Part shown: piece after piece, positions 8,656 to 16,621 of the stretch
Numbering within the stretch: the first letter of the stretch is position 1
Layout of the letters: each line of letters starts with the position of its first letter
Assembly (NCBI RefSeq): GCF_021601385.1
Contig: NZ_BQHO01000015.1
Span: forward strand, 58,536 to 122,535
DNA: 64,000 nt
Source: Pseudomonas parasichuanensis
GTDB taxonomy: Bacteria > Pseudomonadota > Gammaproteobacteria > Pseudomonadales > Pseudomonadaceae
Direction: 5' to 3'
Program-made: the position numbers and the translations under genes
The notes under the pieces: model-generated
What the model saw: the letters and a program-made list of their open reading frames with translations, nothing else
What the model was told of the DNA's origin: nothing
Database searches by the model: none

Positions 8656-9630
8656 TCAGGGGGTAAGGATCAGCGCCCCCTCCGACCGGCCAAGCTCCAA
8701 GTCTTCATGGGCCCTGGCCACTTCGGTCAACGGGTAGCGGCGCCAGATCCGCGGCTGGATGATACCCCCGGCGAGCGCCGCCAGCACAGCTGCCGCACGC
8801 CCCTGGTATTCCTCGACGGTACGGGTGTGGGCGGCCAGCGACGGCCGGGTGACGAACAGCGAGCCCTTGGCATTGAGCGTGGCGACCTCGATGGCTGCCG
8901 GCGCGCCGGAGCTGCCGCCGAACGACACCAGCAGGCCACGCGGGCGCAGGCTGTCCAGCGAAGCCTCGAGCGAGAGGCGCCCAACGCTGTCGTAGACCAC
9001 GTCCACGCCCTCTCCGGCGGTCAGCTCGCACACCTCGGCGGCCAGGGTGGCGGCGTTGAACTGCAGCACGTGGTCACAGCCTGCTGCCTTGGCCCGGGCC
9101 ACGCTCTGTGGCCGCGAGACCACACCGATGACGGCCGCACCCAGGTGCTTGGCCCAAGGCACCATCAACTGGCCGAGCGCCCCGGCGGCGCCGTAGATCA
9201 ATACCCGCGTGCCAGGCCCGACCGGGTAGGTGCTGGTCAGCAGGTACTGGGCGGTGATGCCCTTGAACAGGCTGGCGGCGGCTTCTTCCTCGCTCAGGCC
9301 CGCCGGCAATTTCACCAGGCGCTCGGCCGGGTACAGGCGTGCGCTGGCATAACCGCCAAGCGGGCCGGTGGCATAGCCCACGCGGTCGCCCACCTGCACG
9401 TTGGTGACCCCCGGGCCCACCGCGGCTACCCGCCCGGCGCCCTCCAGGCCCAAGCCACAGGGCAGCGGCAACGGTGCACCGCCCTTGCGTTGCAGCACGT
9501 CCAGCGGGTTGACCCCGATGGCGGACTGCTCCAGCCATACCTCGCCGGGGCCGGGTTGTTGCACTGCCAGATTCTGCAGGTGCAGGACCTCGGTGCCGCC
9601 AGCCTGCTGCAGGACGATTCGCTTGGCCAT
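8656..9630 (-). CDS. NADPH:quinone reductase-like zinc-type alcohol dehydrogenase
   Basis: The 324-residue protein has the standard length of bacterial QOR/zeta-crystallin proteins. The N-terminal GroES-like domain (1-120) contains NPLDVLQRKG and GLEGAGRVAAVG. The Rossmann domain contains VLIYGAAGALGQ, the NADPH-binding turn. No structural or catalytic zinc cysteines are apparent, as in QOR. The reaction would be one- or two-electron reduction of quinones or enones with NADPH. The ATG at 9630 follows AAGGAAAC. Downstream in the same unit is a LysR gene. Confidence 0.88.
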   Translation of the reverse strand: MAKRIVLQQAGGTEVLHLQNLAVQQPGPGEVWLEQSAIGVNPLDVLQRKGGAPLPLPCGLGLEGAGRVAAVGPGVTNVQVGDRVGYATGPLGGYASARLYPAERLVKLPAGLSEEEAAASLFKGITAQYLLTSTYPVGPGTRVLIYGAAGALGQLMVPWAKHLGAAVIGVVSRPQSVARAKAAGCDHVLQFNAATLAAEVCELTAGEGVDVVYDSVGRLSLEASLDSLRPRGLLVSFGGSSGAPAAIEVATLNAKGSLFVTRPSLAAHTRTVEEYQGRAAAVLAALAGGIIQPRIWRRYPLTEVARAHEDLELGRSEGALILTP

Positions 9631-9749
9631 GATCGTTTCCTTGGGTGATTGCAAAGTCAGGCCAAGGCTAGAGTGCTGCAGGGAATCGAACAATTGGAGC
9701 TGCTGAAGATCATTACTGCACTGGGTGCAGCAATTTAGATCTGATGGTG

Positions 9750-9917
9750 GCCAAGCGCCTGACTTGGGATCGCATGGGGGCCTCCAGGTGCTTGCCGGTG
9801 TTTTTGCAGCGCCTGTGAGATCGAGCGCCGCGCGGGCGGCGCTCGATCTCACAGGCGCTGCATCCCCATAGCCATGCACCTGGTGGCCCACATGCGATCC
9901 CAAGACAGACGCTTGGC
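9750..9917. repeat. Long nested inverted repeat (family C), full-length copy
   Basis: The core is a perfect 26-bp inverted repeat, 9806-9831 and 9836-9861, with a 4-nt loop, built around GATCGAGCGCCGC. Outside it, a second pair of about 42-nt arms (9750-9791 and 9876-9917) is also nearly complementary; both contain CTTGGGATCGCATG and a CCAGGTGC end. The whole element can fold into one long hairpin. The core recurs at 49248-49303, so it is a dispersed repeat distinct from the two REP types in this window. No coding capacity is evident. Confidence 0.8.
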
Positions 9918-9929
9918 GCCCATGGGCAT

Positions 9930-10682
9930 TCAGCGCTTGCGCGCCACCACGCCGTACAGCATGTCGCCGATATAGATCCCCGCACTGCCCTCGCGCTCCG
10001 CATCCAACCGCGCCTGCAAGGTGTCGATGCCTACCTGCCTGGCACTGGCCACGCCCTGTTCGACAATGCGCGGCAGACAGGCGCGAACGATATCAGCCAA
10101 GGCGTAACGGCTGTCGGGCGTCTGCACCAGGCATTCGGCGCGCAGGTCCTCCACCGCAAGCCCGGCCTGGCTGAAGATGCGGTGCAGGTTGAAGCCGATG
10201 TGCAGGTCGGCGCCCTCTTGCACCAGCATGCGCTGCAGCCACTGCTGGGCCTTGCGGTGCAACGGGAAAGGTTCGAGGCTGGCCGGCGTCAGGCTGGCGT
10301 CGTGCTCCTGGAACACCATCACGCCACCCGGCAGCAGGTGCCGGGCCAGCCCCCGCACGGCCTTGAGCGCGTCCGGCTGATACATCAGCACCCGGCGCCC
10401 GACGATGGCATCGAACAGCCCCAGCGAAGCGGGTAGCGCGTGCAGGTCGGCCTCGATGAACTCAGGTTGCGCGGCGCCGGCAGGCAGGTCGCGCTGCCGG
10501 GCGATGTCCAGTGCCGCGGCGGCCTGGTCGATACCTACCACGGCGCCTTCGCCGTCCACCAGCTTCGCCAGCAACACACTGACATCGCCGGTGCCGCATC
10601 CGACATCCAGCACACGCATGCCCGGGCCGATCTCGGCGTCGAGCAACAACCGCGTGGTGAAATCCGCTTTCGCAAGTGCCAT
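9930..10682 (-). CDS. Class I SAM-dependent methyltransferase
   Basis: The 250-residue protein has methyltransferase motif I VLDVGCGTGD near residue 39 and the acidic post-I GIDQA. The segment EADLHALP is the expected motif II region. The protein resembles UbiE/Methyltransf_25-type enzymes; the substrate is unknown. I start at the ATG preceded by AAGGAG; the longer open frame upstream has no such site. It is divergent from a second methyltransferase, with about 105 bp between them. Confidence 0.85.
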   Translation of the reverse strand: MALAKADFTTRLLLDAEIGPGMRVLDVGCGTGDVSVLLAKLVDGEGAVVGIDQAAAALDIARQRDLPAGAAQPEFIEADLHALPASLGLFDAIVGRRVLMYQPDALKAVRGLARHLLPGGVMVFQEHDASLTPASLEPFPLHRKAQQWLQRMLVQEGADLHIGFNLHRIFSQAGLAVEDLRAECLVQTPDSRYALADIVRACLPRIVEQGVASARQVGIDTLQARLDAEREGSAGIYIGDMLYGVVARKR

Positions 10683-10787
10683 GCCGTGCTCCTTAGCGAG
10701 GACGTGCCAGTGTGCCGAGCAACGGCCCCCTGGCACAAGGCGGATCTGGCCTATCCTTGTGCCACCCGCGCCCACCGGAGCCCTTCA

Positions 10788-11462
10788 ATGCCAGCCCCAC
10801 AAGACCCGCTGCTGCACAGCTGGCAACTAAACGCCCAGGCCTGGATCGACGCCGTGCGCAGCGGCGCCATCGAGTCCCGCCGCCAGGTCACCGACCAGGC
10901 CATCCTGCTTGCCGTGCTCAGCCGCCAGCCGCAGCGCGTGCTCGATCTGGGCTGTGGTGAGGGCTGGCTGTTGCGGGCATTGGCCGCGCGGGGTGTCGAG
11001 GCGGTCGGAGTAGATGGCGATGCCACGCTGGTGGCTGCCGCACAGGCGGCGGGAGCGGCCAAGGTGCACCTGGCCAGTTATGAGCAGTTGGCCGCTGGAA
11101 CGGTGGATATTGGCCGCGAGTACTCGCTGATCTGCGCCAACTTCGCGTTGCTGCACCAGGACATCATTCCTTTGCTGTGCGCACTGGGCGGGCTGTTGGA
11201 GGCCCAGGGAACGCTGGTGATCCAAACCCTGCACCCATGGACAGCGGCCGCCGGGGACTACCAGGATGGCTGGCGCGAAGAATCGTTCGCCGGGTTCAGC
11301 GGTGATTGGCAGCCGATGCCGTGGTATTTCCGCACCTTGGCCAGCTGGTTGAAGGCACTGGAAATGGCTGGGTACAGGCTGCTGGAACTGCACGAGCCGC
11401 AGCATCCACAGAGCGCGCTGCCGCAATCGTTGTTGCTGGTGGCGCAACGCAGCCCTGTATAG
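10788..11462 (+). CDS. Class I SAM-dependent methyltransferase
   Basis: The 224-residue protein carries motif I VLDLGCGEGW near residue 50 and the post-I acidic residue in GVDGD. The N-terminal segment (LHSWQLNAQAWIDAVRSGAIESRR) and later YFRTLASW region match a group of small proteobacterial methyltransferases. The substrate is not known. The start is supported by GGAG eight bases upstream. It is unrelated in close sequence to the divergent methyltransferase at 9930, so the pair is not a simple duplication. Confidence 0.85.
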   Translation: MPAPQDPLLHSWQLNAQAWIDAVRSGAIESRRQVTDQAILLAVLSRQPQRVLDLGCGEGWLLRALAARGVEAVGVDGDATLVAAAQAAGAAKVHLASYEQLAAGTVDIGREYSLICANFALLHQDIIPLLCALGGLLEAQGTLVIQTLHPWTAAAGDYQDGWREESFAGFSGDWQPMPWYFRTLASWLKALEMAGYRLLELHEPQHPQSALPQSLLLVAQRSPV

Positions 11463-11491
11463 GGGGCGTGCAAACCCTGGATCGTAGATTC

Positions 11492-12355
11492 CTACAGCGC
11501 AGGCGGGGTCAGCTGCAGCACGCGGTCGCGACCGCCTTCGGCGAGCAGGTAGCCACCCTTGCCGTCCGGCACGATCGCTTGCGGCGCCTTGAGGAAGCTG
11601 AGCACGGTGTGCCGCGAGCCATCGCCATCGATACGCAACAGCCGGGCACGGTGGGTGGAGTCTTCGCTGATCCACAGCCCGCGGGCATCGCAGAGCAGGA
11701 ACGTCGGGTTGCGCAGGCCGTCGACCACCACCGGGTCCTGGCCATCCTCGCTGAGTGCCCGAATTTTGCCGTTGGCCTTCTCGGTGTACAGCAGGCGCCC
11801 GTCATTGCAGCGAGTCAGCCCCTCGGTTTCGGTCAGCCCCGAGCGCAACACGTCCAGCTGACCACTGCGCCAGTCGTAGCGCATCAGCCGGCCGTCACCC
11901 TTGCGGTCTTCGATGGCGTACAAGTGCTCGCCATCGTTGTACAGGCCCTGCACATTGTTGCCTTGGAACAACGGCATGACCTGGCCATTGCGCGACAGGC
12001 TGACTGGCGCCTCGCCCACCTCCTGGCTGAACGCCCAGCCGCCTTCAACGGCGACCATGCCATCGGGCTTGGACAAGCCTTCGATCAGCACCGCGCGGCT
12101 ACCGTCGGCGCCGATCTTGACGATGCTGCCTTTGCCGCCGTTGAGTTCGCGGCTCACCAGCAGGCTGCCGTCGGCCTGTGGCAACAACGAAGCGGCCTTG
12201 TCCAGCGCACCGTGCAACACCTGCACGCGCCAGCCATCGGCGGCCTGCACCGGGTAGAAACTCTGCCAGGCAAAGAAGCCCAGGGTGCAGCCCACGAGCC
12301 CTGCGCTGGCCGCCAGGGCCAGGCGGACAGTGCGCTTGCGCAACACATGCATCAT
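11492..12355 (-). CDS. Membrane-anchored or periplasmic beta-propeller (SMP-30/NHL-like) protein
   Basis: The 287-residue protein begins with a basic segment and one hydrophobic helix (residues about 8-30), a signal anchor. Repeating blades follow, with motifs such as ADGSLLVSREL, GEHLYAIEDRKGDGRL, NDGRLLYTEKANGKI and ARGLWISEDSTHRARLL. These resemble SMP-30/gluconolactonase-like or NHL propellers. The enzyme activity is not clear, since conserved Ca-binding residues cannot be verified by eye. The start MMH is preceded by GGAG; the second ATG is equally possible. It stands alone. Confidence 0.7.
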   Translation of the reverse strand: MMHVLRKRTVRLALAASAGLVGCTLGFFAWQSFYPVQAADGWRVQVLHGALDKAASLLPQADGSLLVSRELNGGKGSIVKIGADGSRAVLIEGLSKPDGMVAVEGGWAFSQEVGEAPVSLSRNGQVMPLFQGNNVQGLYNDGEHLYAIEDRKGDGRLMRYDWRSGQLDVLRSGLTETEGLTRCNDGRLLYTEKANGKIRALSEDGQDPVVVDGLRNPTFLLCDARGLWISEDSTHRARLLRIDGDGSRHTVLSFLKAPQAIVPDGKGGYLLAEGGRDRVLQLTPPAL

Positions 12356-12559
12356 CGATTCAGCTCCAGGAAAGTGGCGCGATCGTAGCAAGGGCGTGTG
12401 AAAAAAATGTCAAAGGTCAACGTTTAGCTACGCGGTAATAATTTATGGATATAAAAATAACAAATCAGTCTAACTAAACGACATAAAAAAATTGAAATAC
12501 CCCCTGCCGGCTCCGTAGGCTGAAACCACGCATTCCCGTCTGCCCAAGGAGCCTTCACC

Positions 12560-13540
12560 GTGCCTTCCCGTGTCTTCTCCCCTCTGCGCCGTCTGCTGAT
12601 CGGCGGCCTGCTGGCCAGCGTCGCCAGCGCCCTTCTGCCTTGGTCCAATGCGATTGCCGACGATGGCAAGACCCTGCGTATCGGTTACCAGAAGTTCAAC
12701 AGCATCAACATTCTCAAGGGCAGCGGCGCCCTGGAGAAGGCCCTGGCGCCGCAGGGCGTGAAGGTCAGCTGGCATGAGTTCGCCGCCGGCCCGCAACTGC
12801 TCGAAGCGCTGAGCACCGGTGCCATCGACCTGGGCCACGCCGCCGACGCGCCTTCGGTGTTCGCCCAGGCCGCCGGCAAGCCGGTGGTATACCTTGCCGC
12901 CGAGCAGCCCTACCCACGCGGCATCGGCCTGGTGGTACGCGAACAGGACAAGATCACCTCGGTCGCCCAGCTCAAGGGCCAGCGCGTGGCCACCGGCCGC
13001 GGCTGGAACGCCCAGTACCTGCTGGCCGTGGCCCTGGAACAGGCCGGCCTGAACTACCAGGACATCACGCCGGCCTACGTCAACAACGCCGCCGATGCCG
13101 TCGCCGCGCTGCAGTCGGGCAGCGTGCAGGCCGTCACCCTGTGGGACCCCTTCCTCGCCGCCGCCGAAAAGCAGCCGGGCCTGAAAAACCTGCGCGACGG
13201 TAGTGGGTTGTCGAACAACCGCACCTTCTACCTGTCCACCGCCGACTTCGCCGACCAGCACCGCGCGCTGCTCAAGACCTTCTTCGCTGAACTGGCCAAG
13301 GTCAGCCAATGGGCCAACGCCCAGCCCGGTGAGGTCGCCAGCCTGCTGTCGCCGCAACTGGGGATCGGTGCCGACGTGCTCAAGACCGCCAGCGAGCGGC
13401 GCAACTACAACGCGGTGGCCATCACCCCGCAGATCGTCGCCGAACAGCAGAAGCTGGCCGACACCTTCCAGGGCCTGGGCCTGATCCCACGCAAGCTGAA
13501 CGTTGCCGACGCGGTCTACCCGGCCTCCGTGCTGCCCTGA
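12560..13540 (+). CDS. Sulfonate-type ABC transporter substrate-binding protein (SsuA-like)
   Basis: The 326-residue protein has a signal peptide (cleavage near NAIA-DD, about residue 33) and then LRIGYQKFNSINILKG, typical of SsuA/TauA-type binding proteins. GWNAQYLLAVALEQAGL and VTLWDPFLAAAEKQPG are also characteristic. It should capture an alkanesulfonate or similar organosulfur compound in the periplasm. The start codon is GTG with AAGGA upstream. An FMN monooxygenase follows 15 bp downstream, but no permease or ATPase is adjacent, so membrane components must be elsewhere. The 120-bp AT-rich leader is compatible with CysB-type sulfate-starvation control (inference). Confidence 0.85.
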   Translation: MPSRVFSPLRRLLIGGLLASVASALLPWSNAIADDGKTLRIGYQKFNSINILKGSGALEKALAPQGVKVSWHEFAAGPQLLEALSTGAIDLGHAADAPSVFAQAAGKPVVYLAAEQPYPRGIGLVVREQDKITSVAQLKGQRVATGRGWNAQYLLAVALEQAGLNYQDITPAYVNNAADAVAALQSGSVQAVTLWDPFLAAAEKQPGLKNLRDGSGLSNNRTFYLSTADFADQHRALLKTFFAELAKVSQWANAQPGEVASLLSPQLGIGADVLKTASERRNYNAVAITPQIVAEQQKLADTFQGLGLIPRKLNVADAVYPASVLP

Positions 13541-13555
13541 GCAAAGGACTCGACG

Positions 13556-14947
13556 ATGCCCCGCCCGATCCGCTTCAACGCCTTCAGCATGAACGCCGCC
13601 AGCCACCAGTCGCCCGGCCTGTGGCGCCATCCGCGCAACACCAGCGTGGCATTCAACCGGCTGGACTACTGGACCGACCTGGCCCGGCTGCTGGAGCGCG
13701 GCCTGTTCGATGCACTGTTCATCGCCGACGTGCTGGGCATCTACGACGTCTACCAGGGCGGCCCCGAGGCGGCCCTGCGCGGCGGCGTGCAGGTGCCGGT
13801 GAACGACCCACTGCTGCTGGTGCCGGCCATGGCTGGCGTGACCAAGCACCTGGGCTTCGGCGTGACCTTTTCGCTGACCTACGAGCACCCGTACCCCTTC
13901 GCCCGGCGCATGTCCACCCTCGATCACCTGAGCAATGGCCGGGTTGGCTGGAACATCGTTACCGGCTACCTCGACAGCGCCGCGCGCAACCTGGGCCTGC
14001 CCCGCCAGCTCGGCCACGACCAGCGCTATGACCTGGCCGAGGAATACCTGCAGGTGCTGTACAAACTCTGGGAACAGAGCTGGGAGGACAACGCGGTGGT
14101 ACTGGAGCGCGAAACCGGGCGCTATATCGAGCCGAGCCGGGTACACCCGATCAACCACCACGGCGAGCACTTCCAGGTACCCGGCATGCACCTGTGCCAA
14201 CCCTCGCCGCAGCGCACCCCGGTGCTGTTCCAGGCCGGCGCCTCGGCACGCGGCCAGCAGTTCGCCGCGCGACACGCCGAGTGCGTGTTCATCAGTGGGC
14301 CGACGCCCACGGTGCTGCGCCGCTACACCGACGGCATCCGCCAGGCCAGCGAGGTGGCCGGGCGCGGGCGTGACGAGGTACTGATCTATGCCCAGGCACT
14401 GCTGATCGTCGGTGATACCCGCGAGCAGGCCGAAACACGCTTCGCCGAATACCGCCGCTACGTCGACCTCGACGCCGCCCTGGCCCTGCTCTCGGGCTGG
14501 ACCGGCATCGACTTCGCCGGCCTGGACCCCGACTCACCCATTGAATATGTAGAGAATGATGCCGGCCGCGCCGCCCTGGCGGCGTTCACCGCCGCCGACC
14601 CGAACCGCCGCTGGACCGTGCGCGAGGCGGCCGAGTTCGTCGGCCTGGGTGGGCGCGGGCCGGTACTGGTGGGCAGCGCCAGCGAAGTGGCCGACCAGCT
14701 GGAGCAGTGGCTGGAGCAGACCGGCATCGATGGCTTCAACCTCACCTACGCCGTGCAACCGGACGACCTGGCCCATGTGGTCGAACAGCTGATACCCGAA
14801 CTGCAGCGCCGTGGCCGCTACCCCACCGCTTACAGCGATGGCACCTTGCGCCACAAGCTGTTCGGCCACGGCGACCGCCTGCCTGAGGCCCATGCCGGGC
14901 GACAGGTACGCATTCAGCAAGCAAATACCGGGTATTTCAACATTTAA
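13556..14947 (+). CDS. FMN-dependent (LLM class) monooxygenase, NtaA/DszA type
   Basis: The 463-residue protein has the flavin-dependent TIM-barrel layout of the NtaA/SnaA/DszA family. This is visible in FNAFSMNAASHQSPGLW at the N-terminus, LARLLERGLFDALFIAD, the family-specific LSNGRVGWNIVTGYLDSAARNLGL, and PVLFQAGAS. Such two-component enzymes use reduced FMN from a partner reductase to oxygenate chelators or organosulfur compounds. It directly follows an SsuA-like binding protein, suggesting desulfurisation of an imported compound. No flavin reductase gene lies alongside. An imperfect stem-loop follows the stop (14953-14990). Confidence 0.88.
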   Translation: MPRPIRFNAFSMNAASHQSPGLWRHPRNTSVAFNRLDYWTDLARLLERGLFDALFIADVLGIYDVYQGGPEAALRGGVQVPVNDPLLLVPAMAGVTKHLGFGVTFSLTYEHPYPFARRMSTLDHLSNGRVGWNIVTGYLDSAARNLGLPRQLGHDQRYDLAEEYLQVLYKLWEQSWEDNAVVLERETGRYIEPSRVHPINHHGEHFQVPGMHLCQPSPQRTPVLFQAGASARGQQFAARHAECVFISGPTPTVLRRYTDGIRQASEVAGRGRDEVLIYAQALLIVGDTREQAETRFAEYRRYVDLDAALALLSGWTGIDFAGLDPDSPIEYVENDAGRAALAAFTAADPNRRWTVREAAEFVGLGGRGPVLVGSASEVADQLEQWLEQTGIDGFNLTYAVQPDDLAHVVEQLIPELQRRGRYPTAYSDGTLRHKLFGHGDRLPEAHAGRQVRIQQANTGYFNI

Positions 14948-14952
14948 TTTGT

Positions 14953-14990
14953 GGATGCCACGGGCAGGCTCTTATGCTGTCCCGGCATCC
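14953..14990. other. Imperfect stem-loop after the monooxygenase gene
   Basis: Arms GGATGCC and GGCATCC, extended by an imperfect CGGGCAG/CTGTCC pairing, form a hairpin six bases after the stop of the monooxygenase gene. It lacks a T-run, so it may stabilise a 3' end rather than act as a classical terminator. Confidence 0.35.
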
Positions 14991-15052
14991 CCTGCACGCA
15001 CCGGCCGGTGTGGTCAAAGGCATGGGGAGAGAACAACAAGTCGAGACCGTTC

Positions 15053-15889
15053 ATGTCGAAACCATCCTACTTCGCCCCCCACGGTGGGCACCCGGCTCAG
15101 ACCGAGCTGCTGACTGACCGTGCCATGTTCACCGAAGCCTATGCCGTCATCCCCAAGGGCGTGATGCGTGACATCGTCACCAGCCACCTGCCGTTCTGGG
15201 ACAAGATGCGCATGTGGGTCATCGCCCGCCCGCTGACCGGTTTTGCCGAAACCTTCTCGCAGTACATCGTCGAAGTTGCCCCGGAAGGCGGCAGCGAGCG
15301 CCCTGAGCTGGACCCGAACGCCGAAGCGGTACTGTTCGTGGTCGAAGGCCAGATCGACATCACCGTCGAAGGCAAGCACCACACCCTGGTGCCAGGCGGC
15401 TACGCCTTCCTGGCCCCGGGCGCCGAGTGGAGCCTGCGCAACAACAGCCAGGCCAATGTCACCTTCCACTGGCTGCGCAAGCACTACCAGAAAGTCGAAG
15501 GCCTGCCGGTACCGGAGTCGTTCGTCACCCACCGCGACAACGCCACCGTCATCGAGATGCCGGGCACCGAAGGCGCGTGGAAGACCACCCGCTTCGTCGA
15601 CATGGCCGACATGCGCCACGACATGCACGTCAACATCGTGACCTTCCAGCCGGGCGGCGTGATCCCGTTCGCCGAAACCCACGTCATGGAACACGGCCTG
15701 TATGTCCTGGAAGGTAAAGCGGTGTACCGCCTGAACCAGGACTGGGTCGAGGTCGAGGCCGGCGACTTCATGTGGCTGCGCGCCTTCTGCCCACAGGCCT
15801 GCTACTCCGGCGGCCCTGGCCCGTTCAGCTACCTGCTGTACAAAGACGTCAACCGCCACGTGCACCTGACCCTCAACCCGCAGCGTTGA
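15053..15889 (+). CDS. (S)-ureidoglycine aminohydrolase (bicupin)
   Basis: The 278-residue bicupin matches UGHY/AllE-type proteins, which convert (S)-ureidoglycine to (S)-ureidoglycolate and ammonia in allantoin degradation. The N-terminal part TEAYAVIPKGVMRDIVTSHLP and the C-terminal cupin with FAETHVMEHGLYVLEG (Mn ligands Glu, His, His) and GDFMWLRAFCPQACY are family hallmarks. Allantoicase or allantoate amidohydrolase genes are not adjacent, so this gene is an orphan of the pathway here. A strong terminator follows. Gene names vary between organisms, so none is assigned. Confidence 0.82.
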   Translation: MSKPSYFAPHGGHPAQTELLTDRAMFTEAYAVIPKGVMRDIVTSHLPFWDKMRMWVIARPLTGFAETFSQYIVEVAPEGGSERPELDPNAEAVLFVVEGQIDITVEGKHHTLVPGGYAFLAPGAEWSLRNNSQANVTFHWLRKHYQKVEGLPVPESFVTHRDNATVIEMPGTEGAWKTTRFVDMADMRHDMHVNIVTFQPGGVIPFAETHVMEHGLYVLEGKAVYRLNQDWVEVEAGDFMWLRAFCPQACYSGGPGPFSYLLYKDVNRHVHLTLNPQR

Positions 15890-15908
15890 GTTCAGGTTGA
15901 TGGCCACT

Positions 15909-15929
15909 AGCCCGCCTTGATGGCGGGCT
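15909..15929 (+). terminator. Rho-independent terminator after the ureidoglycine aminohydrolase
   Basis: An 8-bp GC stem (AGCCCGCC / GGCGGGCT) with a 5-nt loop is followed by TCGTTTTT. It lies 20 bp after the stop codon. Confidence 0.9.
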
Positions 15930-15978
15930 TCGTTTTTGTGGCCATACTTGCAGCTTGCCTTCGCTGCGACCACCGACC

Positions 15979-16590
15979 ATGCCCCTCTCCCGCCTGCTGC
16001 TTGCCCTGCTGCTGTCGCTACCAGCCCCCTTGCTGGCCGCCGACGACTGGCAGCTGGCCTATGACCGCGAAGGCATTCGCGTCTACCTGAGCAGCGTTGC
16101 CGGCTCCCCCTACCAGCAGTTCCGTGGCGTCAGCACCATGAATGCCAGCGTGCGCACGCTCACCGACCTGCAGGAAAACCTGCGGGTGGCGTGCAAATGG
16201 CTGTATGCCTGCGAGCAGATGCGCCTGCTGGACGTGGAAGGCGACAGCACCTGGGTCTACCTCACCACCAACCTGCCCTGGCCCACCCTGCCGCGGGACA
16301 TGGTGCTCAAGGTCAGCACCGAGCGGTTGGACGACGGCACGCTGGTGCGTCACCTCAGCGCCGACCCTGGCAGGGTGCCCGAAGAGCCAGGGCTGATCCG
16401 CGTAAGGCATATCAACGGGGAATGGATCATGAAGCCGGTGGGCGCAAAGCGGACCGAGGTGACCTATCAGTTGCAGGCTGATCCGGCCGGGGATGTACCG
16501 GGCTGGCTGGCGAACCGGTTCGTGGTGGATGCGCCGGTGGTGACACTGCGCACGTTGCGTGCGGTGGCGGAGCGGCAGCCAAAAAGATAA
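15979..16590 (+). CDS. START domain-containing periplasmic protein
   Basis: The 203-residue protein has a signal peptide ending near LLAADD (residue 20). A START-like domain follows: WQLAYDREGIRVYLSSVAGSPYQQFRG, then WVYLTTNLPWPTLPRDMVLKV and GEWIMKPVGAKRTEVTYQLQADP. START folds bind lipids or other hydrophobic ligands; in Pseudomonas the ligand is unknown. The first in-frame start lies eight codons earlier, but the chosen ATG gives a proper signal peptide. It converges on cysS across a shared hairpin terminator. Confidence 0.8.
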   Translation: MPLSRLLLALLLSLPAPLLAADDWQLAYDREGIRVYLSSVAGSPYQQFRGVSTMNASVRTLTDLQENLRVACKWLYACEQMRLLDVEGDSTWVYLTTNLPWPTLPRDMVLKVSTERLDDGTLVRHLSADPGRVPEEPGLIRVRHINGEWIMKPVGAKRTEVTYQLQADPAGDVPGWLANRFVVDAPVVTLRTLRAVAERQPKR

Positions 16591-16611
16591 TGGGGCCGCT
16601 GTGCGGCCCCA
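16591..16611 (-). terminator. Terminator-like hairpin between START gene and cysS
   Basis: A 9-bp stem TGGGGCCGC / GCGGCCCCA with loop TGT sits directly after the START-domain stop and 10 bp from the cysS stop. The A-rich stretch on its left gives a T-run on the minus strand, so it fits best as the cysS terminator. Confidence 0.7.
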
Positions 16612-16621
16612 AGTACACCGA

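Noticed and set aside
12470-14275. Minus-strand open frame opposite the SsuA-like and monooxygenase genes
   Set aside because: Gly/Val/His-rich composition typical of antisense frames; the two plus-strand proteins are recognisable.
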